Shown in pieces: positions 14,772-25,171 of a DNA stretch of 64,000 nt. Location: NCBI RefSeq assembly GCF_003337245.1, contig NZ_QPJE01000005.1, positions 56,632 to 120,631 of the forward strand, given 5' to 3'. Positions within the stretch are counted from its first letter, which is position 1; each line of letters starts with the position of its first letter. The stretch comes from Halanaerobium sp. MA284_MarDTE_T2 (GTDB lineage Bacteria; Bacillota; Halanaerobiia; Halanaerobiales; Halanaerobiaceae). The translations under genes were made by a program, and so were the position numbers. The notes beneath the pieces are model-generated. The model was not told the origin of the DNA. It made no database searches and saw nothing but the letters and a program-made list of their open reading frames with translations.

Positions 14772-16622
14772 ATGCAAGAATTATTAACTGATGTACGACA
14801 AACTTTATTAGATAAAGGATTTAGTGAACAGATAAAAGAAGAGTTAGAAGGAGAAGTAGCAGAGTTATTATATTCTAATGGTGATGAGAAATATATTTAC
14901 TGTCGGGTATATGCAGATGATCATGATTGGAACCAAACAATCAGAGAAACAACTTTGACGAATGCTCAGTTGCAAGAGAACTTTCCATCTTTAGCGTGGG
15001 CGACAAATGGAGAAAATAATTTTTATATAGATGTAGATAAAGAAAAATCAATTACTAAGTTACCGGATGTTTCAGAAGTAGAAACAGTAGCAGAAAAAGA
15101 AATGGATCCTTATGAGAGATGGTCTAAAAAGATTTATCATCAATTACAAGAAAAATTTGATGATTTACATGAAACTATTTATTCGAGTCGTGATCATGTA
15201 AATAATACTAATGAAGCAATTGATGAGTTCTGTAAATTGATTTTTATGGAAGTCTTTAGATTAAATCATCCTAGATATCAATTAAATCAAGTAAAAGGTG
15301 ATAAAACAATTGATGATGTAGTAGATCATAGCTACATAAAAGAAAGTCCTGAAAAAGCAATAGAAGATATTAGAACAGCTTTTAAAGAAGTAAAAGATCA
15401 TCCTGATTATTTAGCAGCAGGTGAGTATCCTATTTTTGATGAAGAAGAGTATATTAAACTACAAAACCCAGAAATTTATGAAAAAATATTTGATACTTTA
15501 CAGAATTTAGGGCCAATTGAAGATAAAAATGAGAATGTGTTAAAAGAAGAAGGAACATTAGCAGATGTATCAGGAGATGTTTTAGGTCGAGTATTTGATG
15601 TTCTATTACGCGGTAAATTTGAAAACAAGGGTGGCATGGGAATTTATCTAACACCACGGCAGATTACTGAAGCAATAGTAGATATGACATTCCATGATTT
15701 AAAAGATAGTGGTAAGATACTAGCTAAAGATGCCGATGGCAAACCAGAGTTGAAAATTGGTGATCCTGCTTGTGGTTCAGGTGGATTTTTAGTTAAAGCT
15801 CTAAATGAAGTTGGAAAGTATATAAGGCAGTTAGGTGGTTGGAGTGACGAAGAGAAAGAAGAATATTTACAGCAGATTAAAGAAAATAGTTTTGTCGGAG
15901 CAGATAATGCCCCAGGAATGGTTTTAAAGGCTAGAATTAATATGGCATTACACGGTTCTGCGAAAGCGCAGATATTAAAGGTGCAGAATTCATTAACTAC
16001 TGATAAATTCGAAGCAGAAACATTTGATCTAATTTTAACTAATCCACCGTTTGGTAAAGGGGGATATAGTAAAAAGAATAAAGAAGATAAAAAAATATTA
16101 GAACAATTTTCTACTGATATAGTAGATAAATCATGTCAAATGAAAAGTGATAAATTAGCTTTAGGTAGTAAAAATTATAGCAATGGTTGGAGAATAAATA
16201 GCTCAGTTGATCCAGCAGTGCTGTTTATTGACCGCTGTTTACAGTTGTTGAAGCCAGGGGGGTTATTAGGCATCGTTTTACCCGATGGTATTTTGTCAAA
16301 CTCAAGTGATCAATATGTAAGAGAGTATTTAATGGGCAAGAAAAATGAAGAAACTGGTGAATTTGAAGGCGGAAAGGCAATTGTTAAGTCTGTAGTTTCT
16401 TTTCCTAATGAAACATTTAAATTATCTGGTGCTGGTGCTAAAACTTCCTTTTTATATTTAAAGAAAAAAGAACATCAAGGAGAACAGCAGGGTCCTATTT
16501 TTATGGCTGTAGCAGATGAAGTAGGTTTTGAGGTTAAGCAAAATAAAGAAATTGATCTTGGTGATGACCATAATGATTTATTAGATATTGTGAATGGATA
16601 TAAAAATAATAAAACTGTGTGA
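14772..16622 (+). CDS. N6-adenine DNA methyltransferase (HsdM-like) of a multi-gene defence operon
   Basis: A 616-residue modification methyltransferase. The SAM-binding motif I D-P-A-C-G-S-G-G-F lies near residues 331-339 and the catalytic N-P-P-F near 422. The last third (AVLFIDRCLQLLKPGGLLGI and beyond) has the type I HsdM layout. The N-terminal 250 residues are an additional helical region unlike the decayed HsdM upstream. A GGAGGG site precedes the ATG. The HsdS gene follows within 12 bp, but no HsdR follows. It presumably marks self DNA for the defence genes downstream. Confidence 0.92.
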   Translation: MQELLTDVRQTLLDKGFSEQIKEELEGEVAELLYSNGDEKYIYCRVYADDHDWNQTIRETTLTNAQLQENFPSLAWATNGENNFYIDVDKEKSITKLPDVSEVETVAEKEMDPYERWSKKIYHQLQEKFDDLHETIYSSRDHVNNTNEAIDEFCKLIFMEVFRLNHPRYQLNQVKGDKTIDDVVDHSYIKESPEKAIEDIRTAFKEVKDHPDYLAAGEYPIFDEEEYIKLQNPEIYEKIFDTLQNLGPIEDKNENVLKEEGTLADVSGDVLGRVFDVLLRGKFENKGGMGIYLTPRQITEAIVDMTFHDLKDSGKILAKDADGKPELKIGDPACGSGGFLVKALNEVGKYIRQLGGWSDEEKEEYLQQIKENSFVGADNAPGMVLKARINMALHGSAKAQILKVQNSLTTDKFEAETFDLILTNPPFGKGGYSKKNKEDKKILEQFSTDIVDKSCQMKSDKLALGSKNYSNGWRINSSVDPAVLFIDRCLQLLKPGGLLGIVLPDGILSNSSDQYVREYLMGKKNEETGEFEGGKAIVKSVVSFPNETFKLSGAGAKTSFLYLKKKEHQGEQQGPIFMAVADEVGFEVKQNKEIDLGDDHNDLLDIVNGYKNNKTV

Positions 16623-16633
16623 GGAGGCTATGT

Positions 16634-18052
16634 ATGTTAAATTATAATCTATTATCTATTAAGCCAAGTGTTGTAATAGTAGATTCAAAAGAAATAAATA
16701 ATGATAGATTAGACTCTATGTTTTATCATAGTAAATATATAAAAAATAAATCTAATTTAATAGAAAATAAAATAGAAATTAGAGATTTAGAAGATATAAG
16801 TATAAATATGAATGCTCCAGTAGGTTGGAAAGGCATTCCATCTTCTTCTTATTTACCTAACGGGGAAGGGGTTCCTTTAATAAGAGGTAAAAACATTAAA
16901 AATTTATTGTTAGATTTAGATTCTTTGATTGGTGTCGAAGAAAGAATATATAAAGAGCAACCAGAAATTCAAGCCCAAAACAACGATATTATATTAACTA
17001 GAGTTGGAACTATTGGTAGAGTGTGTAGAGTGCCAAACAATTTAGAAAAAATTGCTATGGGACAAAATCTTACTAGAGTTGAATTAGATAAATCGATTGT
17101 AAAAAGTGAGTATGTATTAGCGTATATGGCTTCTAAATATGGGCAACTTCAAATGGATAGATATGCGTATGGGGGAGTACAACCTTCTTTAACAAATAAG
17201 AATATTAAAAGACTACAAATTCCTATTCCTTCACATGAAATTCAAAAATATATTGGTGATAAAGTTAGAAAAGCTGAAAAATTAAGAGAAGAAGCTAAAA
17301 CTTTAAGAGAAAAAGCAGAAAATGAATTGGAAAAAGTATTAAAATCAGAATCATTTTCTTTTAATAAACAAAAATATCTATTTACTAATAAAGTTACTGA
17401 AAGAAGAATAGATGCTTGGTATTATAAGCCTATTTTTGAAAGAATAACTGATTATCTAGAAGAATTTACTCAAGTCAAAAAATTAAATGAGATCACCAAA
17501 ATTGGAAAAGGTTTTTCCTATTCTTCTAATAAAGAATTAGGAAATATACCATATTTGAGGATTTCTGATATTAGGAATTATCGTTTTAATATTGAAGAAA
17601 CATTAGGAATTCCAGAGAGAATATATAATAAAAGGGAAGATAAAAGGTTAGAGAACTTTGATATTGTGTTAGCAATAACAGGAGCCACAATTGGTAAAGC
17701 AGCAGTTGTTGTTAAGGATAATAACGAAAAAATGACTTTAAGTGCAGATACTGCATATTTAAGAGTTACTAATCAAGATGAAATATATCCATTATATTTG
17801 CTGACCTTTTTAAAAACAAAATTTGGACAATTACAAATTAAACAAGGAATTACTGGAGCGACTAATCGACATTTAGGTTTAGAAGATATTGCAGCTATTA
17901 AGGTACCAATAATAGATATTGATAAACAAAAATCAATTCATGATAAGATCTTAAAATCAATTAAAAATGAAAACCAATCTAAACAACTCATCGAAGAAGC
18001 AAAACAAGATGTAGAAGATTTAATCGAAGGTGATTTAGAAATTGATAATTAA
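16634..18052 (+). CDS. hsdS: Type I-like DNA specificity subunit HsdS
   Basis: A 472-residue specificity subunit with two target-recognition domains. Each has the typical S-subunit pattern: V-P-L-I-R-G-K-N-I and D-I-I-L-T-R-V-G-T-I-G-R in the first, I-P-Y-L-R-I-S-D-I-R and D-I-V-L-A-I-T-G-A-T-I-G-K in the second. Each is followed by a coiled-coil spacer (KAEKLREEAKTLREKAENEL and the C-terminal Lys/Glu-rich helix). The ATG at 16634 follows GAGGAGG; the GTG at 16619 overlaps the ribosome site. It would direct the adjacent methyltransferase to a bipartite site. Confidence 0.93.
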   Translation: MLNYNLLSIKPSVVIVDSKEINNDRLDSMFYHSKYIKNKSNLIENKIEIRDLEDISINMNAPVGWKGIPSSSYLPNGEGVPLIRGKNIKNLLLDLDSLIGVEERIYKEQPEIQAQNNDIILTRVGTIGRVCRVPNNLEKIAMGQNLTRVELDKSIVKSEYVLAYMASKYGQLQMDRYAYGGVQPSLTNKNIKRLQIPIPSHEIQKYIGDKVRKAEKLREEAKTLREKAENELEKVLKSESFSFNKQKYLFTNKVTERRIDAWYYKPIFERITDYLEEFTQVKKLNEITKIGKGFSYSSNKELGNIPYLRISDIRNYRFNIEETLGIPERIYNKREDKRLENFDIVLAITGATIGKAAVVVKDNNEKMTLSADTAYLRVTNQDEIYPLYLLTFLKTKFGQLQIKQGITGATNRHLGLEDIAAIKVPIIDIDKQKSIHDKILKSIKNENQSKQLIEEAKQDVEDLIEGDLEIDN

Positions 18053-18092
18053 ATTTAACAAAAAAACTGATAAAAAAGTGTGGTGATAACAG

Positions 18093-19235
18093 ATGAAAGA
18101 GTTTATTTCCCAGCTCAAAACTTTATACAACTGCGGCGAATTAACCAAACCTCAACTAACACCTGAATATAGCAACTGGCTGCAAGAGCAACACTGGTTA
18201 GTCCAGCAGAGCAATCATTTAATTATCTCAGACCGCTGGCTAGCTTTATCTTGGGCTACAAAGAACGCCCAAGATTTTATCAATCATCTTTTGCTCTCTC
18301 AGCCGCAGTATCAGAATTATTTACTGCGGGAAGTACTGCAGGCGGGAGCAGATATTGCAGCAGCCGAAGACCGTTCAGCGCTCACAAGCTTTATCAGTAA
18401 ATTACCAAGTTTAGCTACTTATATTCTTGGGCTGTACCAAGAGTTGCAGGACAAGTATCAGCGACCGCCGGAAGAATTAGAAAAAGAAGAGTGGGTAGAA
18501 ATAAAAGCAGAGGTTACCACTGAATTAACTCAAGCATTAGATGATTTTGTCTTCAGTGATACGGCTGATTATTATCAAAAGCTGATGCGGATGCTGCAGA
18601 CCCTGCAGCAGGTTAAGTCTGAACCTAAGCAACTTAATCTAAATGCCATAGATAAGGTTAACCTTGATAATAATTGGGCCCAGCAGCGGCGGGTTACTTC
18701 TAATCCTTATTTAGAGGCAGCAGAGGAGAGCAAATATACCTTAGTTTCATTAAAAAACCGCTTTTCTGATCCCAATTTAGAACTTGACCAAGAGATAATC
18801 AATAATCCGTGGGGCATATTTTTGATTATTTTTGGGATGGTAGAAAAACAGATGCGGGCTGAAAATAATGACCGCATTAATCTTCGTCCCGCAGAGAAAG
18901 CAACTCCCTATCAACCAACAGAGATTAATTTTCTTACTTATCTTGATAATGGTCGAGAGGTTTATGTTTCTTCCTTTGCAGAACTAATAAAAGATTTCTT
19001 AACTTTTAAGGATATTAAATTATTTCCTAAATCACAACTTAACCTTATTGATTACTTTACTGAACTATTAGACAAAGAAATTTATATTTATCAAAATAAT
19101 GAATATATTCTATCCGATAAAATAGATAGCTTATTATATAAGAAACCTTTGCTAATACTAAAAAATAACTGTAGTCAATTAAAAGACGAACTAAAGAACT
19201 ATATAGAAAGGTTGGCAAAAAACTATGAAGATTAG
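18093..19235 (+). CDS. Unknown component of the methylation/HerA/kinase operon (380 aa)
   Basis: A soluble, Gln- and Leu-rich helical protein with no recognised motif. Its first 1 kb is noticeably richer in G+C and CTG/GCG codons than hsdM and hsdS, suggesting a separate origin for the downstream block. It begins 40 bp after hsdS with a GTGGTGA site and overlaps the next gene by 11 nt, so those two are translationally coupled. The function cannot be inferred beyond operon membership. Confidence 0.75.
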   Translation: MKEFISQLKTLYNCGELTKPQLTPEYSNWLQEQHWLVQQSNHLIISDRWLALSWATKNAQDFINHLLLSQPQYQNYLLREVLQAGADIAAAEDRSALTSFISKLPSLATYILGLYQELQDKYQRPPEELEKEEWVEIKAEVTTELTQALDDFVFSDTADYYQKLMRMLQTLQQVKSEPKQLNLNAIDKVNLDNNWAQQRRVTSNPYLEAAEESKYTLVSLKNRFSDPNLELDQEIINNPWGIFLIIFGMVEKQMRAENNDRINLRPAEKATPYQPTEINFLTYLDNGREVYVSSFAELIKDFLTFKDIKLFPKSQLNLIDYFTELLDKEIYIYQNNEYILSDKIDSLLYKKPLLILKNNCSQLKDELKNYIERLAKNYED

Positions 19236-20274
19236 GTTAGGAAAGCAGAGATTTTGGCTTGATCCTTGGCGCTTTGAAATATGGCCGGAGTTGTTAAGTA
19301 ATTTACCGGCTGAGATTGAAGCTACAACGGCTAAAGAATTGGCAGTTAAGTATTTAGACTTAGAAATCGATGATTCGGGCAGATTGAATCATAACGAAGA
19401 ATTATATGGTTTATTTGCTTGGAAACGAATGACTAAAGATAAGAGCTATAAATTAAAGGGTGTTAACTTTATTAACCAGGGCCAACTCCAGCAGTCCGCC
19501 CGAGATTTAGCTGCAGCTTACAAAGCAGATAATGAGAGGAAGTGGTTGATACTATTAGGAGAACAGCTATTGAAGTACTCTCCGCGCCTTAGAGCAGTAA
19601 TTATAGCTATGCTAGAAGATAACCCGCTGAAATTCGAGACAGCTTGGTTTAAGGCGGTTTATAACAAAACTGCAGTAGATTATCAAGGCGAAACTTTTTA
19701 TCCCTTTTATCGCGATGATGAACAACAGAATTTAAATAATCTTTTAGCTGCTGTAGGTTTTCCAGCTTTAGGACCATGGTGGGCAAAAGAACTGGGGGTT
19801 GCTGAAGAAGAGATAAAATGGTTAGGCTCGCGTGGACAAAAGCCTACTTTATCAGGTATAGCAAGATTACGTTGCCCTCTAGAATTATTTCTCTATTTAG
19901 GATGGCTGAAAAAATATGATACGCAGACTTATTATTTAGAACAAGAACAGTTTAAAAGAGACATTAGTTTAGAATTAGTCTCGGAATTAACAGAGACTTC
20001 AAATGAGCAGAATGAATTAGAACTGTTAAAAGAACTAGTAGCTGAATATAAAGATTTTCGCGGCTACTTTCCTTTGCATAAAGTGGGCCAAGCATTACAT
20101 AGTAAATTAGGAATTACAGAAGAAGAGGATAAATGGATTGAAAAGTTTTTCAAGGCTAAATTAGCTGATAATCAATTAAAAATCCTAAGCCATCAATCGG
20201 GGCAACCCAGACACGGTCGAGGATTATACGGTAAACGAGATTATCAGTTGTTGAAGGTTGAATTTTTAGATTAA
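19225..20274 (+). CDS. Unknown component of the methylation/HerA/kinase operon (349 aa)
   Basis: A protein with a basic N-terminus (MKIRLGKQRFWLDPWRFEIW), a Trp-rich first half and a central G-S-R-G-Q-K-P-T-L-S-G-I-A-R-L-R-C segment that could be a winged-helix region. Its C-terminus is basic (HQSGQPRHGRGLYGKRDYQL). It overlaps the preceding gene. No catalytic motif is visible. It might be a DNA-binding adaptor for the ATPase that follows; this is inference. Confidence 0.75.
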   Translation: MKIRLGKQRFWLDPWRFEIWPELLSNLPAEIEATTAKELAVKYLDLEIDDSGRLNHNEELYGLFAWKRMTKDKSYKLKGVNFINQGQLQQSARDLAAAYKADNERKWLILLGEQLLKYSPRLRAVIIAMLEDNPLKFETAWFKAVYNKTAVDYQGETFYPFYRDDEQQNLNNLLAAVGFPALGPWWAKELGVAEEEIKWLGSRGQKPTLSGIARLRCPLELFLYLGWLKKYDTQTYYLEQEQFKRDISLELVSELTETSNEQNELELLKELVAEYKDFRGYFPLHKVGQALHSKLGITEEEDKWIEKFFKAKLADNQLKILSHQSGQPRHGRGLYGKRDYQLLKVEFLD

Positions 20275-20304
20275 ATATTATTGTTAAAAATTGGAGGTTA
20301 AATT

Positions 20305-23300
20305 ATGAACAATTTAGTGTGGTCTGAGGGGGGAGTCAGTAAATATCCTCTCAGTCATCCGATGGTGGGACAAAAAGAGTTTTATCGTGTATTCAATAAT
20401 TTTGTAGATGGTCTGGAGCGAGCAAATTTAGCGCGGATATTTCCTCTAATTGCTGATTGGGGGATTGGTAAGTCAAGAATTGCTTTTGAATTAGTATCAC
20501 AAGTAATGGGCAAAGATAAAGGTTGGATTATCCGAGAAGAAAATGGTCAAACGCAGCAAGTTAGAATCTTAGAGGATAATTTCGGTGATGGAATTTTACC
20601 TATTTATATTAGTTACGATCAGATGAATCATGATTATTTACCTTATAATTATTGGGTTCCTTTCGGGACCTATGTTGCTCTTAAAAATTTAGCTACAGCC
20701 AAAGAAGAAGATGATTTAACTTATCAAGAACAGATAGCCTTAGATTTAGTTCGCCATTTAAATCCAATGAACTTTTCTCAAGTAAAATTGCAAGAAATCT
20801 TAAAATTAGATCAGTATACTACAGAAGAAATTTTAGATAATGAAGATGATTTAGTTCAAGTTGTTAATCAAGCTTATCAATATTTTCAAGAATTAGGTAT
20901 TGAACAGTTTTTAATTATTGCCGATGAAGTAGAATCAAAAACTGAAAGAACAAACAGTGAATTTGATGATGAAGTTAAGAATAAATTAGATGGTGAAGCA
21001 ATTCAATTAATTTCTCATGCCATCAAACATGAAAATGCTAGAGCAAAGTATCCTTATAGTGCGTTTCTACTATTATGTTCACCAGCTATTGGTGATCAAT
21101 TAAAAGGAGTAGGAGCTCTTGACCGACGCAATGAGATATTGGAAATAGAACAGAATTCTTTTGCTGATATTAGTGATTATATAGAACATTTAGAGCACCA
21201 AGGGGGAATTCCTGACTATCCCGAGGGATTGGTAGAAGCAGCTTATATTATAGCAGGCAGTAATTTTGGTTGGTTTAATATGATTATGAATCAAGTGGAC
21301 CAGTATCTGCTTAATAATGGTTCAGCTGATGCAGCCGAAATTTTTGAAGACCGGCTGCGGTCAGTATCTAGATTTGATAAGTTGCTAGATGAAGCTAGTT
21401 TAGATTATCTTGAAGTGCCAGAAAAACACAGATCATTAGTCAAAAGATTAGTACTACTACAGTTGCCTAAGCCCATCGACAACTTTAATAAAGCAGAACT
21501 AAATGCTTTGCAGAATGCTAAAACAGAAATGGGCGAAAAAGTATTTGCAGGATTTAAATCAGTAGAACTTAAGAAGCCGGAATTAGCTAGATATTTAATT
21601 AATGAAGGAGAATATGAGCGAATAAGTGAAGATCAATTCACCAATAATTATGGTGGCAACTTCGATTTGGATATTTTACTGCGCAGCTTAAAGACATTTT
21701 CTTTAGGCACGGATGAAAATGAATATCTAGTCGGTACTACTAAATCTATTTTTATTGATCAGGTTAGAATGCTGTATCCTGAAGAAGAAGCAGAAACTGC
21801 TGCAGAGTTAATTTATAATTTGATTCAAGAGAAGAGTACTGCGGAGAAAAAATACATTGGGCCGAGCTTCTCTTTCTTAAGTAAATTTGATAAACGCTAT
21901 GCCTCTGACACAGGAGAAGCCGGTTATTTAGTAACCCCAGAAGAGAATCAAGCTTTAGAAGAGAGAATTGAAGAAGTACAACAGGATAGGGAGGGAAAGA
22001 TTAATCGGATTCTAGCTGGTTTTGGGCGGGCTATGCAGATGAATTATCCTGAAATCAGAAAACTTAATTTAGAAATACCTGGCAAACGCGTGGAATTTAA
22101 TGAAGGTCCTGTCCCCTTAACAGTCCATCCTAAAAATTATGTAGATATAATTTGGGGCCAAGACACTGATAAATTAAAAAGAGTTTTGCAGAGCCGTAAA
22201 ATTAATAAAGAAGGATCTCATCCTATTTTTGTTTTAGCTAATACTTCAGCTGTTGAAACAGAAATCAATAACATTAAAAATGACTTAACAAAAGTAGGAC
22301 GCAGTATTATCTTTATCTCTTTAAATCAAATTCAGCAGGAAGTCTTAGAAATTCTATCAGTTGAGCGAGATTATCTTAATTTAAGAGAACCTAGATATTT
22401 TACTGGCCAATTTAGAGATAAAGTCAATCAAATTAATAATGTAATTCAAGACCGAAGTAAAGAATGGTTTGAAGAACTAGACAGTCAAGGTTGGGTTTTA
22501 AGACCAATTAAGCCTGATAGAAGTAATAATAAAGAAATTGTGGCTATGATTGCTCAAGGATATAAACAGATGTTGATTAAAGATACTTCATTGTGGGAAT
22601 TTAGTGCTACAGATAATAATTTTTCTAGTGAAGAACTTGATAAATTAAAGAATGTAATGTCCAAACTAGAATTACCTCAGAAATTTAAAAATAAAAATTA
22701 TAAAACTATTGGGGTTTTTAGAAAAGAAAATGGAGATTACTTAGCAGAGGTTCCAGCTTGTTTTCCCAGATTAATTTCTTATTTTAGTGATAAAAGAGTC
22801 TCACAAAATAAAATTGAAAATGATTTCTTCTTTAGCCTACAGGAGTCTGTTTCTAGAGGTAGCTCGGTAATGAAAATAATTAGACAAATAACTATCTTTT
22901 TACAGAAATTGGGAGTTATCGAGATTGATAATGACCATTATCAGAGAACTACAGCTAATAGTCTAGAAACAAAGTATTATAATGCTAAGACTTGGCTTGA
23001 TCAAGAATATGATCAAATATTAGACGAATTGTCTAAGGTCCTTGGACCAGGTTATATAAATATGCTACAGGATACTAATAAGGAAGATTATCGTAAAAAG
23101 TTAGATGATGCTAAGAATATATTAGATGAATTGAAAGTTGATAAATTACAGAAATTGACACCTAAAAAAGAAAATATTTGGGGAGGAATAATAGAACATT
23201 TAGAGACTTTCAATAATAATTGCGATTATGTTTATAATCCAGAAAAATGGCAGCAATTAGAATTTAATACTAGGGTAATTGAAGGATTAGATCCTTTAGA

Positions 23301-24327
23301 TGGAGATATGCCGATTTGGAAAAGATTAAGATATATTCAATTATTCCATCAATATATTACTGAAATCAAAGAACCAGCTGCTAATAAAATAGAGGAAAAG
23401 ATTGAAGAAGTAATGGCTAATAACAAATATGAGGGCTATGAAATACCTATTTCCCCTCTAACATTGATGTTAAGAGAATATAAAAAAGAGATTAGCTATT
23501 CAACTGATGTTGATAAAACTAAAACAATTAGACTACCAGTTGATACTACAGAAATGTTGGCCCATTATTTAAAGAAGGCGGAATATAGTCAGGCATTAAC
23601 AAGATTAAAAAGTGTTTTATCTAAATGTGGTTTACAACTATCTGATTCAGGTGTGAAGTGGATCAACTCAGGATTAGTAGATAAATTTAATAAAATTAAA
23701 GAAAAATTTAAGAAAATTATAGATGATTATTTAGCCCATCAGGACGAGATTGGAAAATGGCAAGATTTTTTTGCTACTGCTCCAGAAGAATGGAAGTCTA
23801 ATCAGGAGTATAAAAACTTAGATAGAATTAGACTAGGTTTAGAAACCTTTTTAGAAGCTGGTCTAAAAGAAAAGATTGAAGATGCTGAAGAAGAGGGTAA
23901 GATCGACAAATTACTTGATATTATGGAGAAAGAAGTAAAAGATAAGTTGAATTTAGTTCAGCAGTTAAAAGGAAATATTGACAGTGTAAAGAATTTTGTT
24001 CGGGAACAGAAAAATAGTTGGTATGATGATGATTTAATTGTTGCTATTAGAAAGTTACGAACAGATAATAACCAACAGGATATTCAATATAGTAAATCTA
24101 AGTTACCCGAAGAAAATGATTATCAACAAGCTAAAGATAAAGTGGAGAGATTAATGAGAGAATTACGAGTAGAAGGAGAGAATTATTTCTCTGATTTACA
24201 AACTACATTTGATTTTTATCTACGTGTAGTTCAAAACAATGGCGAAGTTGATTGGGGAGATTATCAAGAGGAACAACAGGAACTATTAGATCAAGGATTA
24301 ATTAAGATTAAAGTTGAGGTTGTTTAA
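20305..24327 (+). CDS. Giant P-loop ATPase of the defence operon (1340 aa)
   Basis: A very large protein with an N-terminal ATPase domain. The Walker A-like motif reads D-W-G-I-G-K-S-R around residues 52-58 and a Walker B-like L-I-I-A-D-E-V-E lies near 205-212. The remaining ~1000 residues are helical and charged, with coiled-coil-like stretches near the C-terminus. The size and position recall the large ATPases of BREX (BrxC), DISARM and Dnd/Dpt systems, but I see no specific family signature. A TTGGAGG site precedes the ATG. The next gene starts 1 nt after its stop. Confidence 0.8.
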   Translation: MNNLVWSEGGVSKYPLSHPMVGQKEFYRVFNNFVDGLERANLARIFPLIADWGIGKSRIAFELVSQVMGKDKGWIIREENGQTQQVRILEDNFGDGILPIYISYDQMNHDYLPYNYWVPFGTYVALKNLATAKEEDDLTYQEQIALDLVRHLNPMNFSQVKLQEILKLDQYTTEEILDNEDDLVQVVNQAYQYFQELGIEQFLIIADEVESKTERTNSEFDDEVKNKLDGEAIQLISHAIKHENARAKYPYSAFLLLCSPAIGDQLKGVGALDRRNEILEIEQNSFADISDYIEHLEHQGGIPDYPEGLVEAAYIIAGSNFGWFNMIMNQVDQYLLNNGSADAAEIFEDRLRSVSRFDKLLDEASLDYLEVPEKHRSLVKRLVLLQLPKPIDNFNKAELNALQNAKTEMGEKVFAGFKSVELKKPELARYLINEGEYERISEDQFTNNYGGNFDLDILLRSLKTFSLGTDENEYLVGTTKSIFIDQVRMLYPEEEAETAAELIYNLIQEKSTAEKKYIGPSFSFLSKFDKRYASDTGEAGYLVTPEENQALEERIEEVQQDREGKINRILAGFGRAMQMNYPEIRKLNLEIPGKRVEFNEGPVPLTVHPKNYVDIIWGQDTDKLKRVLQSRKINKEGSHPIFVLANTSAVETEINNIKNDLTKVGRSIIFISLNQIQQEVLEILSVERDYLNLREPRYFTGQFRDKVNQINNVIQDRSKEWFEELDSQGWVLRPIKPDRSNNKEIVAMIAQGYKQMLIKDTSLWEFSATDNNFSSEELDKLKNVMSKLELPQKFKNKNYKTIGVFRKENGDYLAEVPACFPRLISYFSDKRVSQNKIENDFFFSLQESVSRGSSVMKIIRQITIFLQKLGVIEIDNDHYQRTTANSLETKYYNAKTWLDQEYDQILDELSKVLGPGYINMLQDTNKEDYRKKLDDAKNILDELKVDKLQKLTPKKENIWGGIIEHLETFNNNCDYVYNPEKWQQLEFNTRVIEGLDPLDGDMPIWKRLRYIQLFHQYITEIKEPAANKIEEKIEEVMANNKYEGYEIPISPLTLMLREYKKEISYSTDVDKTKTIRLPVDTTEMLAHYLKKAEYSQALTRLKSVLSKCGLQLSDSGVKWINSGLVDKFNKIKEKFKKIIDDYLAHQDEIGKWQDFFATAPEEWKSNQEYKNLDRIRLGLETFLEAGLKEKIEDAEEEGKIDKLLDIMEKEVKDKLNLVQQLKGNIDSVKNFVREQKNSWYDDDLIVAIRKLRTDNNQQDIQYSKSKLPEENDYQQAKDKVERLMRELRVEGENYFSDLQTTFDFYLRVVQNNGEVDWGDYQEEQQELLDQGLIKIKVEVV

Positions 24328-24328
24328 A

Positions 24329-25171
24329 ATGAAACTATATATTCCTGAAGCTTACCAAACGAGAACTGAATATCGGATTTTAAATAATTGGTATCATGTA
24401 GTTCCTGTTAGTTTTGAAAAATTAGCAACTGAGCAAAATATGCAGGCTAATATTTTAGTTTTAGTGGGAAGGTTATTAAAAAAAATTAGTTCCCAAGAAT
24501 TATCTATTTTGAAAGACTGGTCTTTCCAAGAGGGACGACAATTATTTTGTCTTCCTTCTTGGCGACCTCTGAAACTAGACGAGGTTTTTAATCTTGATAT
24601 TAGTTTAGAAATAGTGAGGAACTCAGATTTGCAGTGGAAAAAATATAATTTTTATCCCCTGGATTATGAAGTGAAGACCACTGTCCAACAGGGGGCTAAA
24701 ATCAAGACTGAAGCTGGTAAACTATTAGCTGTTATGTATAAACAGCATCAACATAGTGGTGTATTAACAGTTACAACTTTACCTTTACTTGACATGAATC
24801 TGTTAACTAAAGATGAAATTATTAGGGACCAATTTGATAATTTATTGATGGAGGAAAAAGTAGTAAATGATAAATTATCAACTGTTAAAGAAGAGAAGTC
24901 ATTATCAGAAATTTCTTTATATGTATTACTATTAGCAGCTGCAGAAGTAGAAATAACTGATAACTTAAAGAAAAAGATAAATAAGTACTTGTATCAACAG
25001 TATACTACACCACAATTAAAAAAAGAAGTAAAAACTTTAACTGAGCAAGAACTTTTACAAGATGATCACAAAATTAGTAATAAAGGTAAAAAATACATTA
25101 AATATAAAGGTTATTTGCCTTATGTAAGAGAAATTAAACAAAAGAAGAGTGATACCGATGACAGATATTAA
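24329..25171 (+). CDS. Unknown component of the methylation/HerA/kinase operon (280 aa)
   Basis: A basic protein beginning MKLYIPEAYQTRTEYRIL. A Lys-rich C-terminal part (HKISNKGKKYIKYKGY) follows a region that resembles a winged helix (TPQLKKEVKTLTEQELLQDD). The start at 24329 lies 1 nt beyond the ATPase stop; the earlier in-frame ATG at 24314 is inside the ATPase. No enzyme motif. A DNA-binding or bridging subunit is plausible. Confidence 0.7.
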   Translation: MKLYIPEAYQTRTEYRILNNWYHVVPVSFEKLATEQNMQANILVLVGRLLKKISSQELSILKDWSFQEGRQLFCLPSWRPLKLDEVFNLDISLEIVRNSDLQWKKYNFYPLDYEVKTTVQQGAKIKTEAGKLLAVMYKQHQHSGVLTVTTLPLLDMNLLTKDEIIRDQFDNLLMEEKVVNDKLSTVKEEKSLSEISLYVLLLAAAEVEITDNLKKKINKYLYQQYTTPQLKKEVKTLTEQELLQDDHKISNKGKKYIKYKGYLPYVREIKQKKSDTDDRY

